From Candidatus Woesearchaeota archaeon (lineage in GTDB: Archaea > Nanobdellota > Nanobdellia > Woesearchaeales > GW2011-AR9): DNA of 17,249 bases. Every line of letters begins with the position of its first letter. The first letter of the stretch is position 1. The stretch spans positions 1-17,249 of the forward strand of contig JACPCC010000102.1 of assembly GCA_016179995.1 (NCBI GenBank), written 5' to 3'. This document shows positions 1 through 6,152 of this stretch, piece after piece. A program made the position numbers and the translations under genes. The notes under the pieces were generated by a model that was not told where the DNA came from, searched no databases, and saw only the letters and a program-made list of their open reading frames with translations.

Positions 1-85
1 CCGTCGTTTTATGACAGTTATTAATATAATATTGACAAACCATTTTAATCACCCAACCATTTATATTTTGTTAGAGATAGAAAAT

Positions 86-93
86 TTTATAAA
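86..93 (+). promoter_or_regulatory. TATA-like box before the ACT-domain gene
   Basis: The sequence TTTATAAA stands 37 bases before the ATG at 130. With the usual archaeal distance of about 25 bases from TATA box to transcription start, the transcript would begin near 115-118 with a leader of 12-15 bases. This is a motif match only. Confidence 0.4.
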
Positions 94-129
94 CATTATT
101 AACTTTGTGTTATAATAATAACAAATAGA

Positions 130-819
130 ATGGAAAAATGTAAAAAGGAAAATGTAATGGTAACAGTTGCCCATTTAGTGGAAAATGAAATTAGAAAACA
201 ACCTTATCTACAAGAAACATTAAGAAAAAAATTAGTTAATTATGCTGCTCTTGCTGAAGAATTGTTGCCAAAAGTAGAGAAAGAGCTGCAGAAAAAAGTT
301 AAGTATGGTGCTTTAATTATGGCTTTAAGAAGATTAGCAGATAAATTAGAGCAGTCATTATCCAATCCACATTTTCTAAAAGAGCTCAAACAAGCTGAAC
401 TTTCTCTAAAGAATAATATTTTAGTTTTAACTGTTTTAAAATCGCCCACAATATTTAATGTTTTGAGCAGATTTTACTCTTTGGTTGATTTTGATAAAGG
501 CGATTTTCTTACGATCACTCAAAGCCATTCTGAAGCAACGATTCTGGCCAGTCAGAAGTACAAAGAGAAATTTTTGAAAGAGTTAAAAAAAGAAAAGATT
601 CTCGCTTTGGAAGAAAATAATGTGGCTCTTTCTCTCAAGCATTCGGAAAAATTGGTACATACCCCCGGACTTATTTTTATGGTTTCTCGTGAATTGGCTT
701 GGAAAAATATTAATATTGTCGAATTTGCTTCCACCCGTACAGAATTGATTTTAATAGTTGATGGTGGTAGTTCCATCCAGGCTTATGAATCACTGCAAGA
801 ATTGATTAATAAGTTATAG
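130..819 (+). CDS. Helical/HTH-like N-terminus with two ACT-like domains
   Basis: A 229-residue soluble protein, probably a small-molecule-responsive regulator. Residues 1-90 are Lys- and Leu-rich and helical (NYAALAEELLPKV, GALIMALRRLADKLE) and could be a DNA-binding or dimerisation region. Residues about 95-158 and 165-229 each look like a beta-alpha-beta ACT fold. The second is clearer: a hydrophobic strand, then TPGLIFMVSRELAWKNINI, FASTRTELILIVD and a last helix, as in the ligand-binding tail of aspartokinases. No kinase or other enzyme domain is attached. ACT domains usually bind amino acids, but the ligand cannot be read here. An ATG at 157 (residue 10), preceded by AAGGA, is an alternative start. 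The gene is monocistronic and convergent with the lipoprotein downstream. Confidence 0.75.
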   Translation: MEKCKKENVMVTVAHLVENEIRKQPYLQETLRKKLVNYAALAEELLPKVEKELQKKVKYGALIMALRRLADKLEQSLSNPHFLKELKQAELSLKNNILVLTVLKSPTIFNVLSRFYSLVDFDKGDFLTITQSHSEATILASQKYKEKFLKELKKEKILALEENNVALSLKHSEKLVHTPGLIFMVSRELAWKNINIVEFASTRTELILIVDGGSSIQAYESLQELINKL

Positions 820-847
820 AATTTAAAAAAATAAATTTAAAAAAACA
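820..847. repeat. 14-bp tandem duplication after the ACT gene
   Basis: AATTTAAAAAAA occurs at 820-831 and again at 834-845, so the unit is 14 bp and starts directly after the stop codon. It is very A-rich, and chance or slippage are both possible. It matters mainly because similar duplications recur in other gaps of this window. Confidence 0.5.
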
Positions 848-864
848 AAATTAAAATAAACAAT

Positions 865-891
865 AAAAAAATAGACAAAAATAAACGTCTA
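865..891 (-). terminator. Hairpin plus T-tract ending the lipoprotein gene
   Basis: On the minus strand TAGAC (891-887) can pair with GTCTA (876-872) across a 10-base loop, followed at once by seven T (871-865) and more T-rich sequence. The first arm includes the TAG stop codon of the lipoprotein. Archaeal RNA polymerase stops mainly at T-tracts, so the tract is probably the functional part. The stem is only 5 bp. Confidence 0.45.
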
Positions 892-1821
892 CTTCACACT
901 CTCTTTAATCCTTAACTTCTCCTGTACCAATTCTTTATACTTATACTTCAAAGTAAATCCCAAAGTTTTAGTGTAGATATCATCTTCACCTAAAGCAGTT
1001 TTTAATTTACAAAGTATTTCGGTGGCGACTGGCGAATTAGCATTAGCTTCGGCAAAACGCCCTTTATTCTCTCTTCCGCCAGATTTACATTCCCACTTTT
1101 CCGGTTCGTCTATTTCGTAAGCAAACTCTGAATAACGGGCATTAAACTCTTCTTCAGGCGAGGCCGATTCGCCGCCGCCAGCATTTTGCACAGTTATCTT
1201 TAAAGTAACAACACCCTTACCCCCCATATCCTGCTCTACTTTTGTAACTGTTAAAGGCGCACCAGAAACAGCAAATGTTTTTGTTCCTTTAACTTCACAA
1301 ACTTTCTTATCTCTAATGTCGCCTTTAAAACAAACGTCATTAATTAACAGATGGGTTTTGTAATCATAAGAATACTCCACATTCCAGTTTACGTCAATAA
1401 AACCAGTGACTTTACGTTTATATTTAGCTGCCGAATCGCCAGGAGTAAAAGTGACGCTTTCCAACCCCCCGTCTGGATTAAATTCAGATTTTTTATCTAA
1501 AATTGCCGTATTGCTGATGGTCCAGGCGGGAATACCTTCAAAATCTTCTTGAGCAGGACCGATTAATCTAAAGCTGGCTTTCCCTACAGGAATACTTTCT
1601 TCACCTTTATTTTTAAGGGATAGTTCTAAAGGGAAATCTTCCGTATCATAAATGGTATCAATTCCTTCTTCTTGCAGACCCAAAGATTCAAAATTAATTT
1701 CTAAACCTTCCGTTCCACCGAGAAAAATGCTTTTGCTTTGCGTTTGTGTCTGGTTGCCACAAGCAGTTAGAACTAAAAGCAAACTTAATAAGGCCAGTAA
1801 CTTAATAATCTTAATTTTCAT
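889..1821 (-). CDS. Predicted lipoprotein, 310 residues
   Basis: A surface-anchored protein of unknown function. The N-terminus has Lys residues, a hydrophobic stretch (LLALLSLLLVL) and the lipobox LTAC, which puts the lipid-modified Cys at residue 21 and predicts export followed by anchoring on the outer face of the membrane. A Gln/Thr/Ser linker follows, then FLGGTEGLEINF and a body of beta-type segments with phrases such as LELSLKNKGEESIPVG and TLKITVQNAGGGE. These resemble CARDB-like or Ig-like beta-sandwich domains, probably two. I associate GGTEGL-type lipoproteins with Woesearchaeota and related archaea, but this is recollection and not a search result. No enzymatic motif is visible. 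The ATG is preceded by a purine-rich GAGGGATGGG. It stands alone, convergent with the ACT gene. Confidence 0.75.
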   Translation of the reverse strand: MKIKIIKLLALLSLLLVLTACGNQTQTQSKSIFLGGTEGLEINFESLGLQEEGIDTIYDTEDFPLELSLKNKGEESIPVGKASFRLIGPAQEDFEGIPAWTISNTAILDKKSEFNPDGGLESVTFTPGDSAAKYKRKVTGFIDVNWNVEYSYDYKTHLLINDVCFKGDIRDKKVCEVKGTKTFAVSGAPLTVTKVEQDMGGKGVVTLKITVQNAGGGESASPEEEFNARYSEFAYEIDEPEKWECKSGGRENKGRFAEANANSPVATEILCKLKTALGEDDIYTKTLGFTLKYKYKELVQEKLRIKESVK

Positions 1822-1860
1822 ATCCCATCCCTCTTTGATAATATTTTCAAAATTGCTTTT

Positions 1861-1886
1861 TCTTGATTAATTTTCTTGATTAAATA
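1861..1886. repeat. 13-bp imperfect tandem duplication
   Basis: TCTTGATTAA occurs at 1861-1870 and 1874-1883 in a 13-bp period, upstream of the leftward lipoprotein start. Confidence 0.55.
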
Positions 1887-1891
1887 TATAT
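1880..1891 (-). promoter_or_regulatory. TATA-like box for the 310-residue lipoprotein
   Basis: On the minus strand an AATATATATTTA stretch lies about 60-70 bases before the start codon at 1821. A start of transcription near 1860 would leave a leader of about 40 bases that includes the purine-rich GAGGGATGGG. Position is approximate because the region is AT-rich throughout. Confidence 0.3.
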
Positions 1892-1918
1892 TCACATTTA
1901 AACCTTCACATTTAAACC
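1891..1918. repeat. Perfect 14-bp tandem duplication
   Basis: TTCACATTTAAACC is repeated exactly, at 1891-1904 and 1905-1918, with no spacer. It contains the core ATTTAAAC, which appears twice more at 1932-1939 and 1943-1950. It could be a paired binding site for a regulator or a replication slippage product. Confidence 0.85.
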
Positions 1919-1931
1919 AAAGTAAAGATAC

Positions 1932-1953
1932 ATTTAAACTAGATTTAAACTAG
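1932..1953. repeat. Perfect 11-bp tandem duplication
   Basis: ATTTAAACTAG is repeated exactly at 1932-1942 and 1943-1953. The same stretch contains CTAG-A-TTTAAA-CTAG (1939-1953), a near-palindrome. An 11-bp period puts both copies on about the same face of the helix. Confidence 0.85.
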
Positions 1954-2013
1954 GTTCTTATGAACATAAAATAAAGAACATATATAAAACTTACTGCTCT
2001 TGAAAGAATAGAA

Positions 2014-2028
2014 TGGACTAATTGTCCA
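2014..2028. repeat. Small inverted repeat TGGAC-N5-GTCCA
   Basis: Five-base arms TGGAC (2014-2018) and GTCCA (2024-2028) flank TAATT. It starts about 25 bases after the TATA-like box at 1980-1989, so it would form a 5' hairpin of any RNA made from that promoter, or serve as an operator. It is short enough to be chance. Confidence 0.35.
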
Positions 2029-2085
2029 GTTCGTAGGATGTGTGCTTTTTACCTTCCTGCTTAAAATATTCACAAACAAACAGCA

Positions 2086-2096
2086 AAATATAAATA
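2086..2096 (+). promoter_or_regulatory. TATA-like box for the HAD hydrolase/RNase Z pair
   Basis: AAATATAAATA lies 56-66 bases before the ATG at 2152, giving a predicted leader of about 35 bases. A GGAG at 2134-2137 lies 14 bases before the ATG and is a weak, distant ribosome-binding candidate. Confidence 0.35.
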
Positions 2097-2151
2097 ACTG
2101 GTGTTTTATTTGAAGTTATTAAGATAGATAATTGGAGATTGTTATAAAAAA

Positions 2152-2814
2152 ATGATTAAAGCTATCCTATTCGATTTTTGGGGCACTTTAGTAGAACAAG
2201 GCCTGCATAGCCCACTTAAAGAACTGCACGCCATCTTTTGTCCTAGAACCTCTTTTTCAGAATTTGTTATTAAAGCCGAAAAAGCCATGATGACTAAAAC
2301 TTATCCGGGATTAAAAGAAATGTTTCTCTGCTTAGAAAACGAGTTCAATTTTCCTCTTTCTGAAGAATTTCGCGACAATTTAATCGGTTTTTGGAACAAA
2401 AACTGGATGTTAGCACACCCTTATCCGGAAACCGAGATTATTCTTAAAGAATTAAAAGAAACTTATACTTTGGCTTTGATTTCCAATACAGACAGTATTT
2501 CTATAGAACGAGTTATGGAAAAATTTTCTTTAAAGCAATTTTTTTATAAAACCTTCCTGTCTTATAATCTGGGATTAATTAAAAGCGAGCCAGATTTTTT
2601 AAAAACTGTTCTTAAAGAGTTAAAATTAGATGCAACAGAAGTTTTGGTAGTGGGAGATAGTCTACAAAGTGATATCTATCCAGCAAAAAAAATGGGGATT
2701 AAAGCCATCTTAATCGATCGTAAAAACAAACGCGACGTACAGCCTAAAATAAATTCGTTGCAAGAACTTCCTTCACTAATTAAAAAAATAGAAGAAGAAA
2801 TCGGTGACAAATAA
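2152..2814 (+). CDS. HAD-superfamily hydrolase with an altered motif I
   Basis: A 220-residue soluble HAD-fold hydrolase, probably a phosphatase of small phosphorylated metabolites. Motif I is LFDFWGTL with nucleophile Asp8. A helical cap of about residues 15-90 follows, as in subfamily I. Motif II is ISN (Ser111-Asn112), motif III is Lys144 (LIKSEP), and motif IV is VVGDSLQSD (Asp169, Asp174). The second Asp of the usual DxD in motif I, the general acid/base of HAD phosphatases, is Trp10. Such substitutions occur in haloacid dehalogenase-like and other archaeal members, so phosphatase activity is not certain. The gene ends 2 bases before rnz and is probably co-transcribed with it. The substrate cannot be inferred. 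Confidence 0.85.
   Translation: MIKAILFDFWGTLVEQGLHSPLKELHAIFCPRTSFSEFVIKAEKAMMTKTYPGLKEMFLCLENEFNFPLSEEFRDNLIGFWNKNWMLAHPYPETEIILKELKETYTLALISNTDSISIERVMEKFSLKQFFYKTFLSYNLGLIKSEPDFLKTVLKELKLDATEVLVVGDSLQSDIYPAKKMGIKAILIDRKNKRDVQPKINSLQELPSLIKKIEEEIGDK
2803..2807 (+). promoter_or_regulatory. Shine-Dalgarno site for rnz inside the HAD gene
   Basis: GGTGA lies 9 bases before the rnz ATG at 2817, inside the end of the upstream gene. It matches the archaeal anti-SD sequence and fixes this ATG as the start. It also supports translation from a shared mRNA. Confidence 0.6.
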
Positions 2815-2816
2815 TA

Positions 2817-3707
2817 ATGGTAGAAATAACTTTCTTGGGTACATCTTGCATGCAGCCCACAAAAAAAAGAAACCATTCTGGGATTATGCTTGCTTATAAA
2901 ACAGAAAATATCTTAATGGATTGTGGCGAAGGCATACAAAGACAAATGCGCCAAACCGGCATAAAACCAGCCAAAATTACCCGCTTATTAATCAGCCATT
3001 GGCATGGCGATCACGTCTTTGGCATACCGGGATTGATGAGCGCCATGGGCGCCGACCAGTACGCTAAAAAATTATATATTTACGGCCCTAAAGGTACAAA
3101 AAAATATTTCGAGCACCTATTTCAATCTTTTGCCGCCAAAGGTATTGTCGAGCATGAAATTAAAGAAGTAGAGCCCGGAATATTCTTGGAAACAGAAGAT
3201 TTTTATTTAGAGGCACAGGAATTGAAGCACTCTGTGCCTTGTATTGGCTTTAGCTTTGTTGAGAAAGACCGTTTACGTATTAATGTAGCCAAGGCTGAAA
3301 AATTAGGTTTGTCCGGACCGCTCCTTGGAAAATTACAGAAAGGCGAAGATATAACTTTCAAAGGAGAGAAAATCAAAGCTAAAGATTTAACGTATAAAGT
3401 AGAAAGAAAAAGAATAAGTTATATTGCTGACACTTTGCCTTGCAACGGCGCGAATAAACTGGCCAAAGATGCAGAATTATTGATCTCCGAAGGCACACAC
3501 CTGAGTGATATTTCCACTAAAACTGAAAAATATATGCACTTGACCGTCAAAGACGCAGCGTTAATTGCTTCAGAAAATAATGCCAAGAAATTAATAATAA
3601 CCCACATCAGTCCAAGATATAAGAGCACAGCAGATATGATACAAGAGGCACGCGAATATTTTGACAATACCCTTATTGCAGAAGATTTTATGAGAGTGGA
3701 AGTTTAG
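2817..3707 (+). CDS. rnz: Ribonuclease Z, short form
   Basis: Endonuclease that cuts precursor tRNA after the discriminator base so that CCA can be added. It is a cytoplasmic homodimer of the metallo-beta-lactamase fold. The metal-binding motif HWHGDH is at residues 61-66 (His61, His63, Asp65, His66). Further ligands are His138, Asp205 (IADTLP) and His263 (THISPRY), and His241 (YMHLT) matches the conserved catalytic-site His. The N-terminal PTKKRNHSG (14-22) matches the family's P-x-x-x-R-N motif near the active site. Residues about 150-195 correspond to the flexible arm or exosite. The length of 296 is typical of RNase Z(S). It follows the HAD gene by 2 bases, and its last bases overlap the convergent lipoprotein gene by 3. 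Confidence 0.97.
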   Translation: MVEITFLGTSCMQPTKKRNHSGIMLAYKTENILMDCGEGIQRQMRQTGIKPAKITRLLISHWHGDHVFGIPGLMSAMGADQYAKKLYIYGPKGTKKYFEHLFQSFAAKGIVEHEIKEVEPGIFLETEDFYLEAQELKHSVPCIGFSFVEKDRLRINVAKAEKLGLSGPLLGKLQKGEDITFKGEKIKAKDLTYKVERKRISYIADTLPCNGANKLAKDAELLISEGTHLSDISTKTEKYMHLTVKDAALIASENNAKKLIITHISPRYKSTADMIQEAREYFDNTLIAEDFMRVEV

Positions 3708-4441
3708 GGATAGAGAAAAGGGATAATACAATCGCAGGATTGGATGCATTCTTCAAAAGATAAATACCCAAAACTTCCTTCCGAATGAAAATAGTGATAA
3801 GAAGCTAATTCTTCAGCCAGCGCTTCATTTTTTTGCTTGGTTGTCATATGTCCATATTTAAACAGAAGCTCGATAAGATGTGTGTTTAATTTGTAAACAG
3901 CAGAAAAATTTGCAGAAGTCCTTGCCCCTTGTCTTTTGATTTGGACCCGAACAAAAGATAATTCTTCATCCCTCTTACTTTCAATGATTTTGCGTAATTC
4001 TTTAGCTTTCGCTGAAAATCCTTCCATTTCAAGTTTATCTATAAAATTTAGAAGAGATTTTTCAGCATGTAAGTACTCTTCCATTACAAAAGGGAAAAAT
4101 GCCAGTCTATTTTGAGTGTTCGGATTTAAAAAATTTCTTAATACTCCCCATTTTCCCGGGCAGCCCCAACCTGTTGTTGCCAAGGTTTCACTGCCCTCCC
4201 CTCCTTTCCAAAAAATTTCGCTTTTTCGTTTATAATTATCTAGCACTTTTTGAATCAAAACTGCATCTGCCGCTAATTCTCTTTGTTTTTGCGTATTCTG
4301 CACAACTTCCACTACTGCCTGCTTATCTTTTGGAAATGTTTTTTCAAGTAGCTTCACTTGGGATGGTCCCTTAGCGGCGCATCCGGCCAATAAACTTCCT
4401 ACAAAAATACTGAGATATAATAATTTACGTTTAACTGACAT
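3704..4441 (-). CDS. Predicted lipoprotein, 245 residues, family not recognised
   Basis: The N-terminus (KRKLLYLSIFVGSLLAGC) has a basic start, a hydrophobic segment and the lipobox LAGC, placing the lipid-anchored Cys at residue 21. The mature part is unlike the other lipoprotein here. It is mostly alpha-helical and highly charged (EEYLHAEKSLLNFIDKLE, AKELRKIIESKRDEEL), with a Trp/Gly/Cys-containing loop near residues 80-100 (TGWGCPGKWG). The C-terminus has a Cys cluster, CIQSCDC, just before the final IIPFLYP. I recognise no domain and do not assign a function. The TATA-like box at 4462-4472 predicts a leaderless transcript, which supports this ATG. The stop overlaps the end of rnz, so the two genes are convergent and share 3 bases. 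Confidence 0.7.
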   Translation of the reverse strand: MSVKRKLLYLSIFVGSLLAGCAAKGPSQVKLLEKTFPKDKQAVVEVVQNTQKQRELAADAVLIQKVLDNYKRKSEIFWKGGEGSETLATTGWGCPGKWGVLRNFLNPNTQNRLAFFPFVMEEYLHAEKSLLNFIDKLEMEGFSAKAKELRKIIESKRDEELSFVRVQIKRQGARTSANFSAVYKLNTHLIELLFKYGHMTTKQKNEALAEELASYHYFHSEGSFGYLSFEECIQSCDCIIPFLYP

Positions 4442-4461
4442 GTGTCCAAGAAATTAAAATA

Positions 4462-4472
4462 GATTTATAAGG
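4462..4472 (-). promoter_or_regulatory. TATA box giving a leaderless lipoprotein mRNA
   Basis: On the minus strand CCTTATAAATC is centred about 26 bases upstream of the ATG at 4441, the normal distance from TATA box to transcription start. The mRNA would therefore begin at or next to its start codon. Confidence 0.5.
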
Positions 4473-4497
4473 TTTTAGTAAACATTAGATGAAGATA

Positions 4498-4971
4498 TTA
4501 TTTTGCCGTTGGTTTCTTCTTCAGAGGATCCTCAGGTACATTCTCAAATGGTTTATCCTTGATATGTTCCAAACCAACTTTTTCCTTCCCCATCACTTCT
4601 TCAATCTTCAGCCCTCTTCTTTTCGCCAATTCCACAGAAACTGCAAATAAATTTCCCGTCTGCTCTAAATCTTCCAGCATTAAAAAATACCATTCCTCGC
4701 CGGAGAATTTTACTCCGATCCATCCTTCCGCGCCAAATTTCCTGGCAAATGTCCGTAATTGTTCCAACTCACCGTGTTCAAAATATTTCTTTTTGTCTTT
4801 CGTGACTTTACACTCAATCGCTAACCTGCGAATGGCATTTGCGGCAATTAGATCAGGAGAAGGATATGAAGAACTTCCCGAACCAGCAGCACGAAAACAA
4901 GCCCATCCGGCTTCATTAAACGCCTTGACTAACTCCCGCTCCCCCCTTGTACCCTTAGCTTTACGATTCAT
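4498..4971 (-). CDS. hjc: Archaeal Holliday junction resolvase Hjc
   Basis: Structure-selective nuclease that cleaves four-way junctions during recombination and fork repair; it acts as a dimer of the type II restriction-enzyme fold. From the chosen start the protein has 157 residues. Catalytic positions are Glu11 (GTRGERELV), Asp40 (SPDLIA) and Glu53-x-Lys55 (AIECKVTK), with the Ser/Gly-rich RAAGSGSS loop between. The core ends near residue 130, and a Lys/Pro-rich tail (DPLKKKPTAK) follows. The frame stays open 41 codons further, to an ATG at 5094, but that stretch has no Hjc homology, is rich in hydrophobic and Phe residues, and contains a TATA-like stretch near 5030. I therefore place the start at MNRKAKG, where archaeal Hjc proteins begin. 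It is divergent from tfe. Confidence 0.93.
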   Translation of the reverse strand: MNRKAKGTRGERELVKAFNEAGWACFRAAGSGSSSYPSPDLIAANAIRRLAIECKVTKDKKKYFEHGELEQLRTFARKFGAEGWIGVKFSGEEWYFLMLEDLEQTGNLFAVSVELAKRRGLKIEEVMGKEKVGLEHIKDKPFENVPEDPLKKKPTAK

Positions 4972-5105
4972 GAACTTGTACAATAAAGAGAAAATTCTTA
5001 AAACTACCTCTTTTAAAACGAAACATTTAAAAGTGTTATCACTTGAGGTAACAGAATAATTAGAAAGGAGATTAAACTTAAAAAAGCCCATCATCTAATC
5101 CGGGG

Positions 5106-5117
5106 TTATAGTTATAT
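5106..5117 (+). promoter_or_regulatory. TATA-like box for tfe
   Basis: TTATAGTTATAT is centred about 26 bases before the tfe ATG at 5137, consistent with a leaderless or near-leaderless mRNA. A GAGGT at 5119-5123 is 13 bases before the ATG and may instead act as a distant Shine-Dalgarno site. Confidence 0.35.
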
Positions 5118-5136
5118 CGAGGTTATAAATTTTAAA

Positions 5137-5757
5137 ATGCGCCTAACCAGACAAAAAATAGAAGAAATTCTTCAAGGCATTTTGGGTCTGGAGAGCACTT
5201 CTTTCATACGCACTTTAAGCGACAAAGATAACATTTCTGAATTTGAATTGGCAAGCAAAACAAAAAAAGATATCAAAGTAATCCGCCGCATGCTTTACTT
5301 CCTCTATAACCACAATCTCGTTACTTTCAACCGTAAAAAAGACAAAATAAAAGGATGGTATATTTACTATTGGACGCTCGTTCCAGAAAGTATAAAATAT
5401 TATTATATCAAAAATAAAAAAGAAAAATTAGTTCATTTAAAAGTCCTATTGGAATCAGAAAAGAAAGAATTGTTCTATACTTGCCATGCAAAATGTACTC
5501 GATTAGATTTTGATAGGGCCATAGAATTTGAATTTCATTGCCCCGAGTGCGGCGAGTTAGTTATGCAAGATAGCTCGGAGAAGAAAGTACAAATCCTGGC
5601 TAAAGAAATGAATGATGCAGAGAAAGAAATTGCCCTATTAGAGAAAGAAGCAATTCAGAAATTGGCGCAGGCCAGAGAGAAAAAAAGCGAAAACGTAGTT
5701 AAGAAACATAAAATCAAGAAAAAATCTTCTGCAAAAAAGAAAAGTAAAAGAAAATAA
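5137..5757 (+). CDS. tfe: Transcription initiation factor E, alpha subunit
   Basis: Archaeal homologue of TFIIE alpha. It binds the RNA polymerase clamp and helps melt DNA at promoters with weak TATA or initiator elements. Residues about 1-95 are the extended winged-helix domain (ISEFELASKTKKDIKVIRRM, then LVTFNRKKD and WYIYYWTL). Residues 112-142 are the zinc ribbon with Cys116-x3-Cys120 and Cys135-x2-Cys138; the phrase FDRAIEFEFHCPECGE is typical of TFE. Beyond about 150 come a coiled-coil segment (EMNDAEKEIALLEKEA) and a tail almost entirely of Lys, Ser and Arg. The 206-residue length is slightly above the usual 170-190 because of this tail, which could contact nucleic acid. It stands alone, divergent from hjc and convergent with the small membrane protein gene. 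Confidence 0.95.
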   Translation: MRLTRQKIEEILQGILGLESTSFIRTLSDKDNISEFELASKTKKDIKVIRRMLYFLYNHNLVTFNRKKDKIKGWYIYYWTLVPESIKYYYIKNKKEKLVHLKVLLESEKKELFYTCHAKCTRLDFDRAIEFEFHCPECGELVMQDSSEKKVQILAKEMNDAEKEIALLEKEAIQKLAQAREKKSENVVKKHKIKKKSSAKKKSKRK

Positions 5758-5779
5758 AATTAAACACTAATTAAACACT
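5758..5779. repeat. Perfect 11-bp tandem duplication after tfe
   Basis: AATTAAACACT occurs twice without a spacer, at 5758-5768 and 5769-5779, directly after the tfe stop codon. A partial third unit (GATTAAAA) follows. It belongs to the window-wide pattern of short intergenic duplications. Confidence 0.8.
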
Positions 5780-5819
5780 GATTAAAAAAACAATTGAAAA
5801 AAACAACTAAAAATTAAGT

Positions 5820-6017
5820 TTATTTTCTTCTTTTGGTAACTAATCTTTTAACCGCTTCTTCATCTGATAAAACACGCGAAGTCATCTTCTGGATATTTTC
5901 TTCCATAGACGCGACTCTTCTCTCCAATAAGATCAGCACCCTTAAAGAATAAACAATTGCTGCTAAAGTCCCGATAATCACTGCTAAAATTACATCCGCT
6001 ATTTCTAAGCCCGGCAT
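5820..6017 (-). CDS. Small single-pass membrane protein, 65 residues
   Basis: The protein opens with MPGLEIAD and one transmembrane helix at about residues 7-32 (VILAVIIGTLAAIVYSLRVLILL). A charged amphipathic helix or short coiled coil (ERRVASMEENIQKM) and a basic end (KRLVTKRRK) follow. The positive C-terminus suggests that the tail is cytoplasmic. I recall short proteins of this design among uncharacterised archaeal families but cannot name one. The gene is real on sequence grounds: it has a strong Shine-Dalgarno site 7 bases before the ATG, a bounded length, and its own divergent promoter region shared with aIF2 beta. A scaffold or regulator of a membrane complex is conceivable, but nothing shows it. 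Confidence 0.75.
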   Translation of the reverse strand: MPGLEIADVILAVIIGTLAAIVYSLRVLILLERRVASMEENIQKMTSRVLSDEEAVKRLVTKRRK

Positions 6018-6024
6018 TTTCCTA

Positions 6025-6030
6025 CACCTC
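6025..6030 (-). promoter_or_regulatory. Strong Shine-Dalgarno site for the 65-residue protein
   Basis: GAGGTG on the minus strand ends 7 bases before the ATG at 6017. It is the best match to the archaeal anti-SD in the window, while most other genes lack one. A TATA-like stretch on the minus strand at about 6069-6077 would start the transcript near 6047 with this site in the leader. Confidence 0.65.
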
Positions 6031-6110
6031 TTTTTTAAGTTTGAATTTATTATATCTTAAGCTTTGAGGTATATAAAGATTTTGATTTTAAAACTTTGTT
6101 GACGTAAAGG

Positions 6111-6119
6111 TTTATAAAG
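6111..6119 (+). promoter_or_regulatory. TATA box for aIF2 beta
   Basis: TTTATAAAG, preceded by a purine-rich AAAGG resembling a BRE, lies 34-42 bases before the ATG at 6153. It predicts a leader of about 12 bases. Confidence 0.5.
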
Positions 6120-6152
6120 AACTAAGTTGAGAAACGCGTAATTGTCATAAAA

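Larger units (their letters stand above)
1822..2151. other. 330-bp gene-free intergenic region between divergent genes
   Basis: No reading frame of useful length lies here. It holds a TATA-like stretch for the leftward lipoprotein (1880-1891), three short tandem duplications (1861-1886, 1891-1918, 1932-1953), another TATA-like box (ATATATAAAA, 1980-1989), a small inverted repeat (2014-2028) and the TATA-like box for the HAD gene (2086-2096). The 1980-1989 box points rightward at a transcript start near 2008-2010, more than 140 bases before the HAD start codon, so a small RNA or a long leader is possible. Confidence 0.6.

Noticed and set aside
2012..2065. Mini reading frames (two and eight codons) in the lipoprotein-HAD gap
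   Set aside because: Too short and without ribosome-binding sites; more likely chance codons.
4559..5059. Plus-strand open frame of 166 codons antisense to hjc
   Set aside because: It lies wholly opposite a gene with clear catalytic motifs, its product is low in recognisable features, and it is explained as a shadow of hjc.
4972..5094. Upstream extension of hjc by 41 codons to an ATG at 5094
   Set aside because: The extra residues do not resemble Hjc and overlap a TATA-like stretch near 5030; the Hjc core starts right after the ATG at 4971.
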